Position numbers and translations under genes: made by a program
Shown here: positions 44,002 to 53,900 of the stretch, piece by piece
Position numbering within the stretch: the stretch's first letter is position 1
Layout of the letters: each line of letters opens with the position of its first letter
Notes under the pieces: model-generated
The model's input: only the letters and a program-made list of their open reading frames with translations
What the model was told of the DNA's origin: nothing
The model's database searches: none
From: Pseudomonas putida
GTDB lineage: Bacteria; Pseudomonadota; Gammaproteobacteria; Pseudomonadales; Pseudomonadaceae
Assembly (NCBI RefSeq): GCF_001636055.1
Contig: NZ_CP011789.1
Span: 3,782,001 to 3,846,000 of the forward strand
Length of the DNA stretch: 64,000 nucleotides
Direction: 5' to 3'

Positions 44002-44502
44002 ATGTCCAAAGTCAAACTGAGCACCAACCACGGCGACATCGTTCTGCAACTGAACGCCGAAAAAGCCCCGCAAACCGTCGAGAACTTCGTTCAATACGTC
44101 AAGGACGGCCACTTCGACGGCACCGTGTTCCACCGTGTGATCAAGGGCTTCATGATCCAGGGCGGCGGCTTCGAGCCTGGCATGAACCAGAAGAAAACCC
44201 GCGCCAGCATCCAGAACGAAGCCGACAACGGCCTGAAGAACACCAAGTACAGCATCGCCATGGCCCGCACCATGGAGCCGCACTCGGCCTCGGCGCAGTT
44301 CTTCATCAACGCTTCCGACAACGACTTCCTCAACCACAGCGGCAAGAACGTGCAGGGCTGGGGCTACGCGGTGTTCGGCGAAGTGACCGAAGGCCGTGAA
44401 GTGGTCGATGCCATCGAGAAAGTCGCCACCGGTTCCAAGGCTGGCCACCAGGACGTGCCGAAGGACGACGTGATCATCGAGAAAGCCGAGATCATTGAGT
44501 GA
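44002..44502 (+). CDS. ppiB: Peptidyl-prolyl cis-trans isomerase, cyclophilin type
   Basis: A 166-residue cytoplasmic cyclophilin without a signal peptide that speeds proline isomerisation in protein folding. [15 protein letters not shown] (about 43-57) carries the active-site Arg and Phe/Met, and [10 protein letters not shown] supplies the Gln/Phe pocket. The start is the ATG at 44002. Its last bases overlap the lpxH start, so the two are co-translated. The order glnS, ppiB, lpxH, pvdQ is familiar from P. putida genomes. Confidence 0.96.
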   Translation: MSKVKLSTNHGDIVLQLNAEKAPQTVENFVQYVKDGHFDGTVFHRVIKGFMIQGGGFEPGMNQKKTRASIQNEADNGLKNTKYSIAMARTMEPHSASAQFFINASDNDFLNHSGKNVQGWGYAVFGEVTEGREVVDAIEKVATGSKAGHQDVPKDDVIIEKAEIIE

Positions 44503-45221
44503 TCCTGCTGATCTCCGATCTGCACCTGCAAGAAGAACGCCCGGACATTACCCGGGCGTTTCTTGATCTGCTCGATGGGCGGGCGCGACACGCCAAGGCG
44601 CTGTACATTCTTGGCGACTTCTTCGATGCCTGGATCGGCGACGATGCCATGACGCCGTTCCAGCAATCGATCTGCCAGGCGTTGCGCACGCTGTCCGACA
44701 GCGGCACGGCGATCTACCTGATGCACGGCAACCGCGACTTTCTCATCGGCCAGGACTTCTGCAAGGCCGCTGGCTGTACCCTGCTGGTCGACCCTAGCGT
44801 GGTTGAGCTGGGCGGTGAGCCGGTACTGCTGATGCATGGCGACACCCTGTGCACCCGCGACGTGGCCTACATGAAGCTGCGCCGCTACCTGCGCAACCCG
44901 CTGAGCCTCTGGATTCTGCGTCATTTGCCGCGGTCCACGCGCCAGAAACTGGCGCGCAAGCTGCGCAGTGAAAGCCAGGCGCAGGTGCGGATGAAGAACA
45001 CTGAAATCGTCGATGTCACCCCCGACGAAGTGCCCAAGGTGATGAGCGAGCACGGTGTGCGCACGCTGATCCATGGCCATACTCACCGCCCTGCCCTGCA
45101 CAAGCTGGTGGTCGAGGGCCAGCCGGCTCGGCGCATCGTACTGGGGGACTGGGATCGCCGAGGCTGGGCGCTGCAGGTGGACGACCAGGGCATGCACCTG
45201 GCGCCGTTCGAATTTTCCTGA
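44499..45221 (+). CDS. lpxH: UDP-2,3-diacylglucosamine diphosphatase
   Basis: A 240-residue metallophosphoesterase that makes lipid X in lipid A synthesis. The metal motifs are [38 protein letters not shown] and HGHTHRP in order. The start is a GTG at 44499 inside the ppiB stop region (GTGA overlap). The length is normal. A hairpin terminator follows at 45229-45260. Confidence 0.95.
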   Translation: MILLISDLHLQEERPDITRAFLDLLDGRARHAKALYILGDFFDAWIGDDAMTPFQQSICQALRTLSDSGTAIYLMHGNRDFLIGQDFCKAAGCTLLVDPSVVELGGEPVLLMHGDTLCTRDVAYMKLRRYLRNPLSLWILRHLPRSTRQKLARKLRSESQAQVRMKNTEIVDVTPDEVPKVMSEHGVRTLIHGHTHRPALHKLVVEGQPARRIVLGDWDRRGWALQVDDQGMHLAPFEFS

Positions 45222-45228
45222 CGCGCAG

Positions 45229-45260
45229 GCCCTGAGGTGGCTCGTGCCACCACAGGGCCA
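45229..45260. terminator. convergent hairpin between lpxH and pvdQ
   Basis: GGCCCTGAGGTGGC and GCCACCACAGGGCC form a 14-base stem with one mismatch around a TCGT loop. It lies 7 bases after the lpxH stop and 10 bases before the pvdQ stop. Confidence 0.8.
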
Positions 45261-45270
45261 CTTATTTCGA

Positions 45271-47586
45271 CTATTTCCCCGCGCTGACCAGTGCCTGCTC
45301 ATCCCGCTCGCTCACCCCATACTGGCGATACTGAGGATCGGAGGTGATCTGCGCTTCGGTAAACGGAATGGGCGCCAATTGTCCGGCCGCAAAGGCACGC
45401 GTCTGGTCGAATGCGTGCACCGAGGCCGACTCGCTGGACAGTGAAAATGCCAGCAACCCCTTGGCCTTAGGCCCCTGCTCGGTGAAGCTGACCAGCTGCA
45501 GGTAGCTGGTACCGCTGACTACCAGACGCTTCCCTGCCCCATTGGGCACACTGACCATGGCGTTGTAGACCCCCAACTCCTGCGGGCCACCCGGCACCGG
45601 CGTGCCGTCCAGCGCTTGCTGTACCTGCCCCCAGTGTTGTTCTTGCGCCATGCCGCCTTCCTGCACCTGCGCCAACGAAGCCAGCGCCGCCTCACGCAGC
45701 AGCGCGCGCACTGCTGCTTGCTCTACTGCAAGACCACGCGGCGTGTGCTGCGGATCGGCCGGATCGAACGCCACACGCCAGATTTGCGGCTGGTCGCCCA
45801 GCGCTTCCATGATGTTGGCAAAATGCACAAGCCCCATGCCGCTGTCGGTGCCGGCCTTGCCGTTCCAGGCCTTGAGGCTGGCGCAAACAGCCTGCAGATC
45901 GGGTTCGGCGCCTTTGCACCAGTCCAGCAGCTCTGGCAGCAATTGGCTGGCCAGATACACCTCGTCGTCCAGCACCATGTGCTGCAGCTCCGCCACGCCG
46001 AGCTTGGCGCGACCTTGCAGGCGCTGCAAGGCAAAGCGGGTACGCATCCCCAAGGGTTGGTCTTCACGGCTGATCAGCGGCGAGAAGCCTGTCAGCGGCT
46101 GGGCCGGGTTGACCTGCCAGGCCGAGTCATTGGAGTTCTGCACGAAGTCCGCGCGCTCAAGGCTTGGCTGCAGGCGCGCGGGGAAGATTCCAGGTTGCGC
46201 AGCGTCGGGGTCAACCTTCCACTGGCAGGCGCTGCGCGAACCGTCCAGTACGACCAACGGCCCGACCAGCGATGGATCACTGCACTGGGCAAGCATGGCC
46301 TTGTCGACATACGGCACCACCGACTGATTCAGGTACAGCGCGCGGCCACCGGCATCCACCGCCAGGGTGTTGACCCAAGGAATGCCCTGAAGCTTGGCCA
46401 CCGAGGTCTTGACAGCATCGATGTCCTTGGCGCGATTGATCCCGTACCACTGCTCAAGCACTCGCGTGTTGTCGAGATTGGCATCGCGCAGGCTGTAGGC
46501 ATATTTGCCATCCCAATCCAGACGCCCCGGCCACTGCACGACAGGGCCGAACCTGGAGACGTGGATCTTGCGCTGCACCTGGCTGAGCGTTCCGTCTGCC
46601 CCCTTCACCGCAACAGTGATTGCCTGCTGTTGGAGCGGCAGCGACTGGCCATCCAGCAGGTAACGGGTGGGATCCTTCGGGTCGAGCTGCAGACGGTACA
46701 GGGTGAAGTGCTTGGAGGTGTCGACGGTATGGGTCCAGGCCAGATCACGGTTGAAACCGATGTTGATCACTGGCAACCCCGGCAGCGCAGCCCCCATCAC
46801 ATCCAGTTGCCCGGGAATGGTCAACTGCATCTGATAGAACCGCAGGCCGCCGATCCAGGGGAAGTGTGGGTTGGCGAGCAACAAGCCACGCCCATTGGCC
46901 GAGCGCTGCGCACCGATGGCCACGGCGTTGCTGCCACGCTCGCTGGCGAACGCCTGCTGGCGTGCCAGGGCCACGCCGTAGTCGGCCTTCGGCCTGTGCA
47001 TGGCCAGCCCCGGCGGCGTTGCTGCGACCACCGCTTCGGCGAACTGGCCGATACCCCCTTCAGCCAGCAGTCGGCGGGTCAGCTTCACCAGGTCCAGGCT
47101 GGTGATTGGCCTGACCCAGTCGCCCGCCCCGCACTCCACCGGCAGCCCCTGGGCCTTGCGTTCGGCAAGCGCTCGGTTGTAGCCGGCAGCATAGCCCTCC
47201 AGGCGATCGCGAATGGGCGCCGACTGCGCCTGGAGGAATCCGTTGACTGCCGCATTGTCGTTCAGCCAGGTGAAGAACAGATCGCTGTCGAGGTTGTCGC
47301 GCTGCTCGACCGTCTTGCCTTCGGCACCGAAATATTTCGACCGCTCACCATTGACCGTGAGCACTTCGTCAGCCAGCAGGCAAAGGTTGTCCTGGGCATA
47401 GGCGTAGCCGATGCCATAGCCCAGGCCGCGCTCATTGCTGGCCAGGATGTGCGGCACACCGAAGCTGGTGCGGCGAATCTGCGCCGAAGCATCGCCGGCA
47501 ACTTCCCGCGCCTGCGCGCCGGCAGCAGCGGTGGCAAGCACGATGGCCAGGCCAAGGCAGGATAAGGGTCGCGATAGTGGGATCAC
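45271..47586 (-). CDS. pvdQ: PvdQ-type periplasmic acylase (N-terminal nucleophile hydrolase)
   Basis: A 771-residue precursor of the PvdQ family. PvdQ removes the fatty-acid tail from the pyoverdine precursor and also hydrolyses long-chain acyl-homoserine lactones. The signal peptide is about residues 1-26 (ending AQA). The precursor should split before Ser219 in ERGSNAVAIG to give alpha and beta chains with Ser219 as nucleophile. ANPHFPWIGGLRFYQM, HTVDTSKHFTLYRL in outline and NSNDSAW are family blocks. A GTG at 47586 is preferred because AGGAG lies five bases before it and the signal peptide then starts well. An ATG at 47613 has only a weak site. Confidence 0.93.
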   Translation of the reverse strand: MIPLSRPLSCLGLAIVLATAAAGAQAREVAGDASAQIRRTSFGVPHILASNERGLGYGIGYAYAQDNLCLLADEVLTVNGERSKYFGAEGKTVEQRDNLDSDLFFTWLNDNAAVNGFLQAQSAPIRDRLEGYAAGYNRALAERKAQGLPVECGAGDWVRPITSLDLVKLTRRLLAEGGIGQFAEAVVAATPPGLAMHRPKADYGVALARQQAFASERGSNAVAIGAQRSANGRGLLLANPHFPWIGGLRFYQMQLTIPGQLDVMGAALPGLPVINIGFNRDLAWTHTVDTSKHFTLYRLQLDPKDPTRYLLDGQSLPLQQQAITVAVKGADGTLSQVQRKIHVSRFGPVVQWPGRLDWDGKYAYSLRDANLDNTRVLEQWYGINRAKDIDAVKTSVAKLQGIPWVNTLAVDAGGRALYLNQSVVPYVDKAMLAQCSDPSLVGPLVVLDGSRSACQWKVDPDAAQPGIFPARLQPSLERADFVQNSNDSAWQVNPAQPLTGFSPLISREDQPLGMRTRFALQRLQGRAKLGVAELQHMVLDDEVYLASQLLPELLDWCKGAEPDLQAVCASLKAWNGKAGTDSGMGLVHFANIMEALGDQPQIWRVAFDPADPQHTPRGLAVEQAAVRALLREAALASLAQVQEGGMAQEQHWGQVQQALDGTPVPGGPQELGVYNAMVSVPNGAGKRLVVSGTSYLQLVSFTEQGPKAKGLLAFSLSSESASVHAFDQTRAFAAGQLAPIPFTEAQITSDPQYRQYGVSERDEQALVSAGK

Positions 47587-47730
47587 GGGCACTCCTGGGG
47601 AATGAGAGGTCATCCCGATCAGACGAGCGGCCGGATGAAAATTTTACGTCTTGCGCTACGCGGGAACGTCTTGAAAAGGACGTGGCAGTTTTTTTTCAGT
47701 CAGAACTGCAGTTTTCCCGCGCTCATTCGT

Positions 47731-47743
47731 CCTAATAGTTAGG
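47731..47743. promoter_or_regulatory. palindrome upstream of the Fur-like gene
   Basis: CCTAA and TTAGG flank TAG, giving a 13-base dyad in the gap between pvdQ and the Fur-like gene. It lies 42 bases before the ATG at 47785 and could be an operator for autoregulation. It does not match the usual Fur box. The evidence is symmetry and position. Confidence 0.35.
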
Positions 47744-47784
47744 CACTCATGATTTCGGGACAGTCCACGAAAAGGAGCATTCAC

Positions 47785-48159
47785 ATGTACAACCCGCAAC
47801 TGCAGGCGCAGCACCAGCGCACCGCTGAGCGCACATCGCCGCAAGACAGCACTGGCGCGCAGGAACGGATCGGCAACGAACAGATCCGCGAACTGTTGCG
47901 CGCCTACGGTCTGCGCACCAGCCTGATTCGCCTGAAAGTCATCGATGCGCTGCATTCGGCCGATCGCAGTGGCCGCAGCATCGGCGTACGCGGCGTACAT
48001 GCGCAGCTGGAGCAATTGGATATCCCGCTGTCATTCCTGAGCGTGCGCGAAGTGCTCAAGCGACTCTGCACCGAGGGCGTCATCAGCCTGGGCGATGACA
48101 AGTGCTACAGCCTTCAGCCTGCAGCCCGCGCCGTGCTGGAGCAGAACGCCTTGCGCTGA
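47785..48159 (+). CDS. Fur-like winged-helix regulator lacking the metal-binding half
   Basis: A 124-residue protein whose middle part (LLRAYGLRTSLIRLKVIDAL, about 37-56) resembles the DNA-binding domain of Fur-family regulators, followed by a winged-helix region up to CYSLQP. The His-rich metal-binding and dimerisation domain of true Fur is missing, so it is about 20 residues shorter and probably not a metal sensor of the normal type. AAGGAG precedes the ATG at 47785. Divergent from pvdQ. The targets are unknown. Confidence 0.65.
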   Translation: MYNPQLQAQHQRTAERTSPQDSTGAQERIGNEQIRELLRAYGLRTSLIRLKVIDALHSADRSGRSIGVRGVHAQLEQLDIPLSFLSVREVLKRLCTEGVISLGDDKCYSLQPAARAVLEQNALR

Positions 48160-48163
48160 TTAC

Positions 48164-48184
48164 CCGGCCGGCCAGGACGGCCGG
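48164..48184. terminator. GC-rich convergent hairpin
   Basis: CCGGCCG and CGGCCGG flank a seven-base loop between the Fur-like gene and the convergent small membrane gene. No T-run is present, so termination may be modest. Confidence 0.6.
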
Positions 48185-48194
48185 CTGGCCTGCG

Positions 48195-48383
48195 TCAGGA
48201 CTTCACCTTGCGCCGCAGGATGCCGTTGATCACCACGACGACCACGGCGATACCAATGGCCAGGTACTGGAAGGTCTGCTCGCTGATCGTGCCCTGTTTC
48301 TGCAGGTAGCTCAGGCCGAACATCACACCCATCATCACCACGATGATGAGGATCGAATATTTGAAGCGCTGCATGTGTGTCAT
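48195..48383 (-). CDS. Small two-helix membrane protein
   Basis: A 62-residue protein with two hydrophobic helices (about 9-27 and 39-56) and a basic C-terminus (RRKVKS). The ATG at 48383 follows AAGGAA at good spacing; a TTG six bases earlier is possible. No function is known. Conserved small proteins of this sort are common in Pseudomonas envelopes. Confidence 0.7.
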   Translation of the reverse strand: MTHMQRFKYSILIIVVMMGVMFGLSYLQKQGTISEQTFQYLAIGIAVVVVVINGILRRKVKS

Positions 48384-48533
48384 CGGCAATTCCTTGGAGC
48401 ATCAGGGACAAAAGAAGCTCGTCACGAGCCGGCCACATGATACATGGCCAGATCCACTCGCGATGCATTTCCTGCTGAGCTTCGCCGCTCAAGATTGAAA
48501 ACATGGACGCCCGACTCGTGTCCCGGAGCGACC

Positions 48534-48995
48534 ATGCCAACACCCATCCTGCTTTGCACCTTGCTGTTTCTCCCACTCACCTGCGCCCACGCCATCGATA
48601 CCAGCACCCTGCCCCGCGAACAACTGCTCGAGCTCGGCACACGCCTCGAAGCGTCCAGCGGCAGCAACCAATGGCAGCAGTTGTGGCAACAGGTTCGTGG
48701 CAACGGCTTGTTGCAGGCCCAGCCAGGCCAGTTGCGCTTCGTCCCTCCCCCCTCGGAACTGCCGGCCATGGTCAGATTGACCTTGGCACAGGCGCAGCAT
48801 GTGGAACCCTTCGCCATTACCCACGCGCGCTACCGCCGGGTATTCAGCCCGCAAGTCATCGGCTATCGCGGTAGCCAAGCGCTCGAAGCACTGTGCGTAG
48901 ACGTGGACTGGCGCGCATTGCCCGCCGCAGCGGTTTCCGCCCCTCAGAGCTACCTGGGTTTGGCGAGCCTGCGCAAAGCCTACCCCTGCGATTGA
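48534..48995 (+). CDS. Hypothetical secreted protein
   Basis: A 153-residue protein with a signal peptide (residues 1-20, ending AHA). The mature part contains two Cys residues (ALCVDVDW and KAYPCD) that may form a disulfide. No family is recognised. The ATG at 48534 follows GGAGC. It is divergent from the small membrane protein. Confidence 0.68.
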   Translation: MPTPILLCTLLFLPLTCAHAIDTSTLPREQLLELGTRLEASSGSNQWQQLWQQVRGNGLLQAQPGQLRFVPPPSELPAMVRLTLAQAQHVEPFAITHARYRRVFSPQVIGYRGSQALEALCVDVDWRALPAAAVSAPQSYLGLASLRKAYPCD

Positions 48996-49226
48996 AATGG
49001 GTACCGACACCCTTGGAACACACCTAAGAAGTCGACCGAGAAAGAACAAGACCTACTGGAAAATCACCGCTCAACTTCCTACGTAAGAGCTCTCCTCTGC
49101 CTGCAACAAACGCTCTACAGGAACTACAGAGCATGGGCCACTTGGCGCCTAGGAATGATCGGGAGAGGTGGCTGAGAATCCCTGGGCACCCATCGTGCTG
49201 GCCTCTAAGACACAGGGAAATCGAAT

Positions 49227-49607
49227 ATGGAACTGCCAGATCTGACTGCAATCGATGTCGCCCAGCTACCTCATTCACTGCAATCGCTGATCGAGTGCAT
49301 CGGCCTTGAAAATGCGTACCGGCTGACCTGCGCCTACGGCGGCCGCCCCAAGTACATCCCCAAACACCGTGACCGCACACGGCTGGCCGAGCTGCTGCCA
49401 GCCGACGCGCTGGACGCACTGATCAAGCGCTATGCCGGCATTGCCCTAGAGATTCCCAAGGCCGACCACTTCCAGCGCCAGTTGCGCAACCTGCAAATCC
49501 AGAAAGAAAGTGCCAGCGGGCTGTCGCGCAGCCTGCTCGCGGACAAGTACGGACTGAGCCTGCGTCAGATCGGCAACATCCGGCGCCAGGACAACCACCC
49601 CCACTGA
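49227..49607 (+). CDS. Mor-family transcription activator (phage Mu middle regulator type)
   Basis: A 126-residue protein of the Mor/C family first known from phage Mu. The N-terminal dimerisation part includes LENAYRLTCAYGGRPKYIP (about 28-46), and the C-terminus has a helix-turn-helix (ADKYGLSLRQIGNIRR, about 105-120). No other phage genes are next to it, so it appears to be a domesticated or remnant regulator. It precedes two DUF2589-like genes on the same strand, 43 and then ~80 bases apart, and may activate them. AGGGAAA precedes the ATG. Confidence 0.75.
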   Translation: MELPDLTAIDVAQLPHSLQSLIECIGLENAYRLTCAYGGRPKYIPKHRDRTRLAELLPADALDALIKRYAGIALEIPKADHFQRQLRNLQIQKESASGLSRSLLADKYGLSLRQIGNIRRQDNHPH

Positions 49608-49650
49608 AAACCGGGCCTGAACATTCACCGCCCCCGAAGGAGTATCACCC

Positions 49651-50292
49651 ATGTCCATTGACAACAGCCTGATCGGTTCCGTCATCAACTCTCTACCCAT
49701 GGACCGAATGATTGCCGGCCCCTTGCAGGCCATGGTCCAGGCGCAGGTCACCGCGAGCAAGTCGTACGCCGACTTCCTCATGAATGTCTGCATCCAGGAT
49801 GGCAAGGCAGTCGCCATCCAGTTCGACTACGACGAGACCATCGTCGGTGAGGATGGCGAATACAAAGGTATCGTCGCCAAGAGCATGAAGGTGCCACTGC
49901 TGGCGGCCATCACCCACCCGAACATTGCCATCGACGAAGGCAAGATCGAGTTCGAGATGACCATCAACCAGATGGCCGAGGACCGATCCTCCAAGGAGGC
50001 GGAAGGCAGCATGGAGGCCTCGCTCGGCTGGGGACCTTTCAAGCTGAATGTGAAAGGCAGTGTAAGCCACAAGTCGGAACAGACCCGCAAGACCGACACC
50101 CGCGCGCGCTACGCCTTCAACACTACCGTGCGCCGTCAGCAACCACCGGAAGCCCTCATGCGCGTGATGGAATTCCTCACCGATGCTGCAACCAAACCTG
50201 CCGTGCTCGCCAGCTCAGAGCTACGCAGTACCGACAGCATCTCCAGCGAAGACACCCTGGCCGGCGCTGAGAAACCCGCTACAACGACTTGA
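49651..50292 (+). CDS. DUF2589-family protein 1
   Basis: A 213-residue protein starting MSIDNSLIGSVINSLPMDRM. The segment PMDRMIAGPLQAMVQAQ (about 16-32) and the following beta-rich core (KVPLLAAITHPNIAIDEGKI in outline) are typical of DUF2589 proteins, whose function is not established. No signal peptide or membrane segment is present. The C-terminal 40 residues look disordered. AGGAG lies 10 bases before the ATG at 49651. It is followed by a hairpin and a second, related gene. Confidence 0.75.
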   Translation: MSIDNSLIGSVINSLPMDRMIAGPLQAMVQAQVTASKSYADFLMNVCIQDGKAVAIQFDYDETIVGEDGEYKGIVAKSMKVPLLAAITHPNIAIDEGKIEFEMTINQMAEDRSSKEAEGSMEASLGWGPFKLNVKGSVSHKSEQTRKTDTRARYAFNTTVRRQQPPEALMRVMEFLTDAATKPAVLASSELRSTDSISSEDTLAGAEKPATTT

Positions 50293-50321
50293 TGCGCAAT
50301 GCCCTACCTCACCCACACCTG

Positions 50322-50349
50322 CCGCAGGTCCCCTCCGGGGCACCTGCGG
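50322..50349. terminator. hairpin between the two DUF2589-like genes
   Basis: CCGCAGGT and ACCTGCGG flank an inner CCCC/GGGG stem with one bulged C and a TCC loop. It lies 30 bases after the first stop. No T-run follows, so it may weaken rather than stop transcription into the second gene. Confidence 0.5.
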
Positions 50350-50371
50350 CCTGCGCACTGGAGACCCTTGA

Positions 50372-50980
50372 TTGGATCAGCCCCGCGAACACGCTCAACC
50401 GACACCCATGACATCCACCGACCTGCGCGACATCACGCGCGGGCTCCAGGAAGCCGCCGCGGCAACCAATACCCTGATTGCCCAGCAATACCTCAGACTC
50501 TTCGATCAGTTCTTCGACGTGGACGCCGAGCAGCCCGGCATGCCGATGCGCGCCAAGATGGTCGAAGTGGCGATGGACGATACGCACACGTTGCGCATTC
50601 CGCTGATTGCCCTGGTGTCCACCAAGGGCCTGGCCCTGGAGCGCATGCAGGTCGACCTGTCGGTTCACGTGAAGAACGCTCAGGCCCGACAGGATTTGCT
50701 GCAGCAGGCCAACGACACCACCTCGTGCTCGCACTTCAAGGTCACCGTCGGCGCCCAAACGCGCCGTGGCGAAGGACGCGACCCCGACGAAGTACAGATT
50801 CGCATGCAGTTCCAGGCCTGCGAGCCGCCCGAAGCGATCAACCGGCTGATCGAGGAGTACACCAACCTGATCATGCCTGTGCGCACACCGCCCATGCCCG
50901 CCCCGGAGCCAGGCGCAGACGGCAACGAGTTCATCGAAGCCGCCACTGTCCGCCGATCAGTTCAGAAGTCGCGTTTGTAG
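50372..50980 (+). CDS. DUF2589-family protein 2
   Basis: A 202-residue soluble protein (MDQPREHAQPTPMTSTDLRD) with a helical N-terminal part (GLQEAAAATNTLIAQQYLRL) and a beta-rich core (LRIPLIALVSTKGLALERMQ) resembling its neighbour and the DUF2589 family. The proposed start is a TTG at 50372 with GGAG before it; an ATG at 50408 is the alternative and would remove 12 residues. Its 3' end overlaps the convergent tamB stop by 19 bases. The function is unknown. Confidence 0.65.
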   Translation: MDQPREHAQPTPMTSTDLRDITRGLQEAAAATNTLIAQQYLRLFDQFFDVDAEQPGMPMRAKMVEVAMDDTHTLRIPLIALVSTKGLALERMQVDLSVHVKNAQARQDLLQQANDTTSCSHFKVTVGAQTRRGEGRDPDEVQIRMQFQACEPPEAINRLIEEYTNLIMPVRTPPMPAPEPGADGNEFIEAATVRRSVQKSRL

Positions 50981-53900
50981 AAGATGTCCAGCGAGCTCGC
51001 CAGCCCGCTGGCGGCCTCCAGATAGACCTTCTTGCTCAGTTTGTAGCGCAAGGCAATGGTGTTGGCTGGCTCGAACACACCGACCCCATAACGCAGGCTG
51101 AGGCGTTCGGTCAGGTTGCCGCTGGCCACCACGTTGGTCTTGTTGCCCGAACCTTCGGTGTCGAGCTGAAAATCATCGATTCCCAGGCTCGAGGCCAGGC
51201 TCCCGGTAATCCCGGCGCTACCGGCAAGGCCCAGGCCCAAGGCCGCTTCAGCCAGCATGTTGTTATCCTCGCCAGAATTGCCCAGGGGACGTCCCAGCAC
51301 GAGATACGACAACGCCTGCTCCTGGCTCATGGCCGGCTCCGAGAACACTTGGGTAGTCGGCTGCTCGGCACTGCCGCTCAGGCGAATACCCGCAATCACG
51401 TCATCGACCTTGCGGATCGCTTCGATATCCAGGTATGGCTGATCGAGGGGGCCTGCGAACAACAGCCGCGCACGACGGATGGTCAGGCGCTGGCCGTAGG
51501 CTCGATAACGACCGTCAGCCAGGCTCAACTCACCACGCGTGTCCAGGTTGTCACCTATGTGCACATGACCCAGCAGATTGGCGGTCAGGCCAAAGCCGCT
51601 GAAGGACAACTTGTCACGACCGACTTCGACATCGATGTCCATCGCGACCGCCATCGGCGGCGTGCCCTCTTCGGTCTGGTGGCCGATAATCACCGTGTCG
51701 TCGGACACCTTCACCGTCGAAGGCGGCAGCTCGCGCACGGTGATCTTGCCCTTGGGTACCTGAACTTTGCCGGTCACTGCCAGCTTGTCGCCGGACAGGC
51801 GGATATTGAGATCCGGCGCGACCTCCAGCGCGGCATAGGGCTCGACGTTCACTGGAAGCTGCTGGCCTTGCAAACGCAAGTCGACAGCCAACGCCTGCCC
51901 CCAAGCCAGTTCGCCGGCCAATTGCCCGCGCCCGGCCTCGCCACTTCGCCAGTCACCGCTGATCCGGATCTGCTCCCCGGCGACGAGCGCGCGCAACGAC
52001 AAGTCTTCCAGGCTGACCGGCAACTCGGCGCCACTGACATGCCCGCCGCTAAGCGTCAGGTTGCCGTTGACCTGGGGCGCCAGCAAGGTACCCGACAAAC
52101 GCCCGTCGCCGTTGAGTTGCCCGGCCAGGCGCTCGACCATCGGCACGAAAGGCCGGGCGATCGACAGGTCCAGCCCGGAAAGGCGAAATTCACCGGAAAG
52201 CGGTTTGTCCCGGCCCAGGGGATCGATGCGTGTCGACAGGTTCAACGCCCCCAACCGGTCGCCACGAAACGCCAGCGACGTGTCTACCCGGCGCGGTGCC
52301 AAGGTACTGTCCAGGCAGAGCGTCTGGTAGGGAAAGTCGATCCAGCGCCCGTTATCACGGACCCGCAGCGTGCCGCCGCTGGCATCGATGCGCACCGTGC
52401 CTTTGGGGCCGCTGGCCGGCATATCCAGGTTGATGTCGGCATTGAGCATGCCTTGCCAGGCGAAATCCTTCGGCAGCCACTGGGCCAGACTGTCGATGGG
52501 GAACTGCTTGAGGTGGTAGCGCAAACGTGGATCCGGCGCCAGGCGCTGATCCTCGCCACACAGGCTGGCAGCGCCGGAGCGCCAGCAATGTGCACCGAAG
52601 TCGAGCTGCCCGTTGGCCAGGCGCTGCAGGCGTGCGGGGGCTTGCAATTGCCAGTCCTGACCGCCCGCCTGGATGCGCCCGCTGGCCAGGCGGCCACGCC
52701 AATCACCCTTGCCGAGCGTGCCGTCCAACGCAAGGTCGAGCTTGAGCTGGGGTCCATTCAGCGCCACTGTCAGCGCCTGCTGACGGATATCACCTTTGCC
52801 CGTGGCATCAAGATTGCCCAAGGCCGTTTCGCCCAGGCGGATATTGCCGGCCTTGAGGGTGATCAGTCCACGCTGGGCGCTGTCCAGGCGTGCGTCGAGA
52901 TCCAGGCGCTGTATGCGGTTGTCGGCCTGGGCCAGCTGTTGCCCCTGAAGACTCAGGACACCCTGCGGCGCAGCCAGCGTGCCAGCCAGATCGAGGCGAC
53001 CTTTGACCTGCCCCTGCAAGCGCGGCCAGAGCTGGCCAAGGCGCGGCAGGTCGAGATCGAGGCGACCGGCAAGGCGTTGCTGCAGGCTGCCACTGCCATT
53101 GATCCGGTTGTCACCCAACTGGATCGCCAGCGCACCGAGCGTCCAGTCCTCACCTGCACCCTTGGCATCCGCCTTGAGCACCGCCGGCTGACCACGCAGC
53201 CGCCCTTTGAGGTCGAGTTGGGCATCGAGCTGCAGACGCTCGTTCTTCAATTCGCCCTTGCTGCGCAGCGGCCCTGCCAGGGTGCCCGGCAGCTCCGCCA
53301 GCCAATAGGCGGGGTCGAGCGCCGACAGTTGCAGATCGACATCCCAGGTAATCGCGTCGGCAAAGCCCAGCGCCACGGCACCCGATGCCTTGCCCTGCCC
53401 GGCGACCAATGCCAACTGTGGCAGGCGCACCTGGGTCAGGTCGCCATCGAACGGGCTGGCCAGGCTGAACGCACCGGCCGGGCCATCGAGGTCTCCTTTG
53501 AAATCACCGTTGTAGGTACCGTCGCGATAGTGCACCTGGGCGTTGAAGCGTTTGAGCGTGACTTGCGGTGCTTCGTCCATCGGGTACAGACGCAGCCAGG
53601 GAAAATCGAGCCAGTCGATCCGGGCATCGGCCGTCAGCCCTTGCTGCCAGTCGGCACTGGCCTGCAACGTGAGGCGCTGGGTCTCACTGGCGCTGAGGTC
53701 CAGTGTCTCGAGCCGGGCTCCCTTGGCATCGACCTTACCATTCAGGGCCAGGGCCACTGGCCCCTGCTCGGCCGGAAAGCTGGCCGTACCCTTGAGCAGG
53801 TATCCCTTGAGCAAGTCACCCTTGGCCTGAAGGTTGAGCTGATTCAGTTGCAGTGGGTCGGGTAACGAGGCAGAGGGCCGGAACGTCTCGGCGCGGATCT

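Noticed and set aside
42610..44502. A 630-residue frame that would join sequence antisense to glnS with ppiB
   Set aside because: ppiB is complete from the ATG at 44002; the added part is antisense to glnS and covers the divergent promoter region.
45616..47565. A 649-residue plus-strand frame opposite pvdQ
   Set aside because: pvdQ matches its family along its whole length, so the opposite frame is a shadow.
49227..49607. An intact prophage around the Mor-like gene
   Set aside because: No phage structural, replication or integrase genes are nearby; neighbouring genes are ordinary chromosomal ones.
50299..53865. An 1188-residue plus-strand frame opposite tamB
   Set aside because: It overlaps the coding sequence of tamB and a DUF2589-like gene and has the repetitive Gln/Arg/Ala composition of an antisense shadow.
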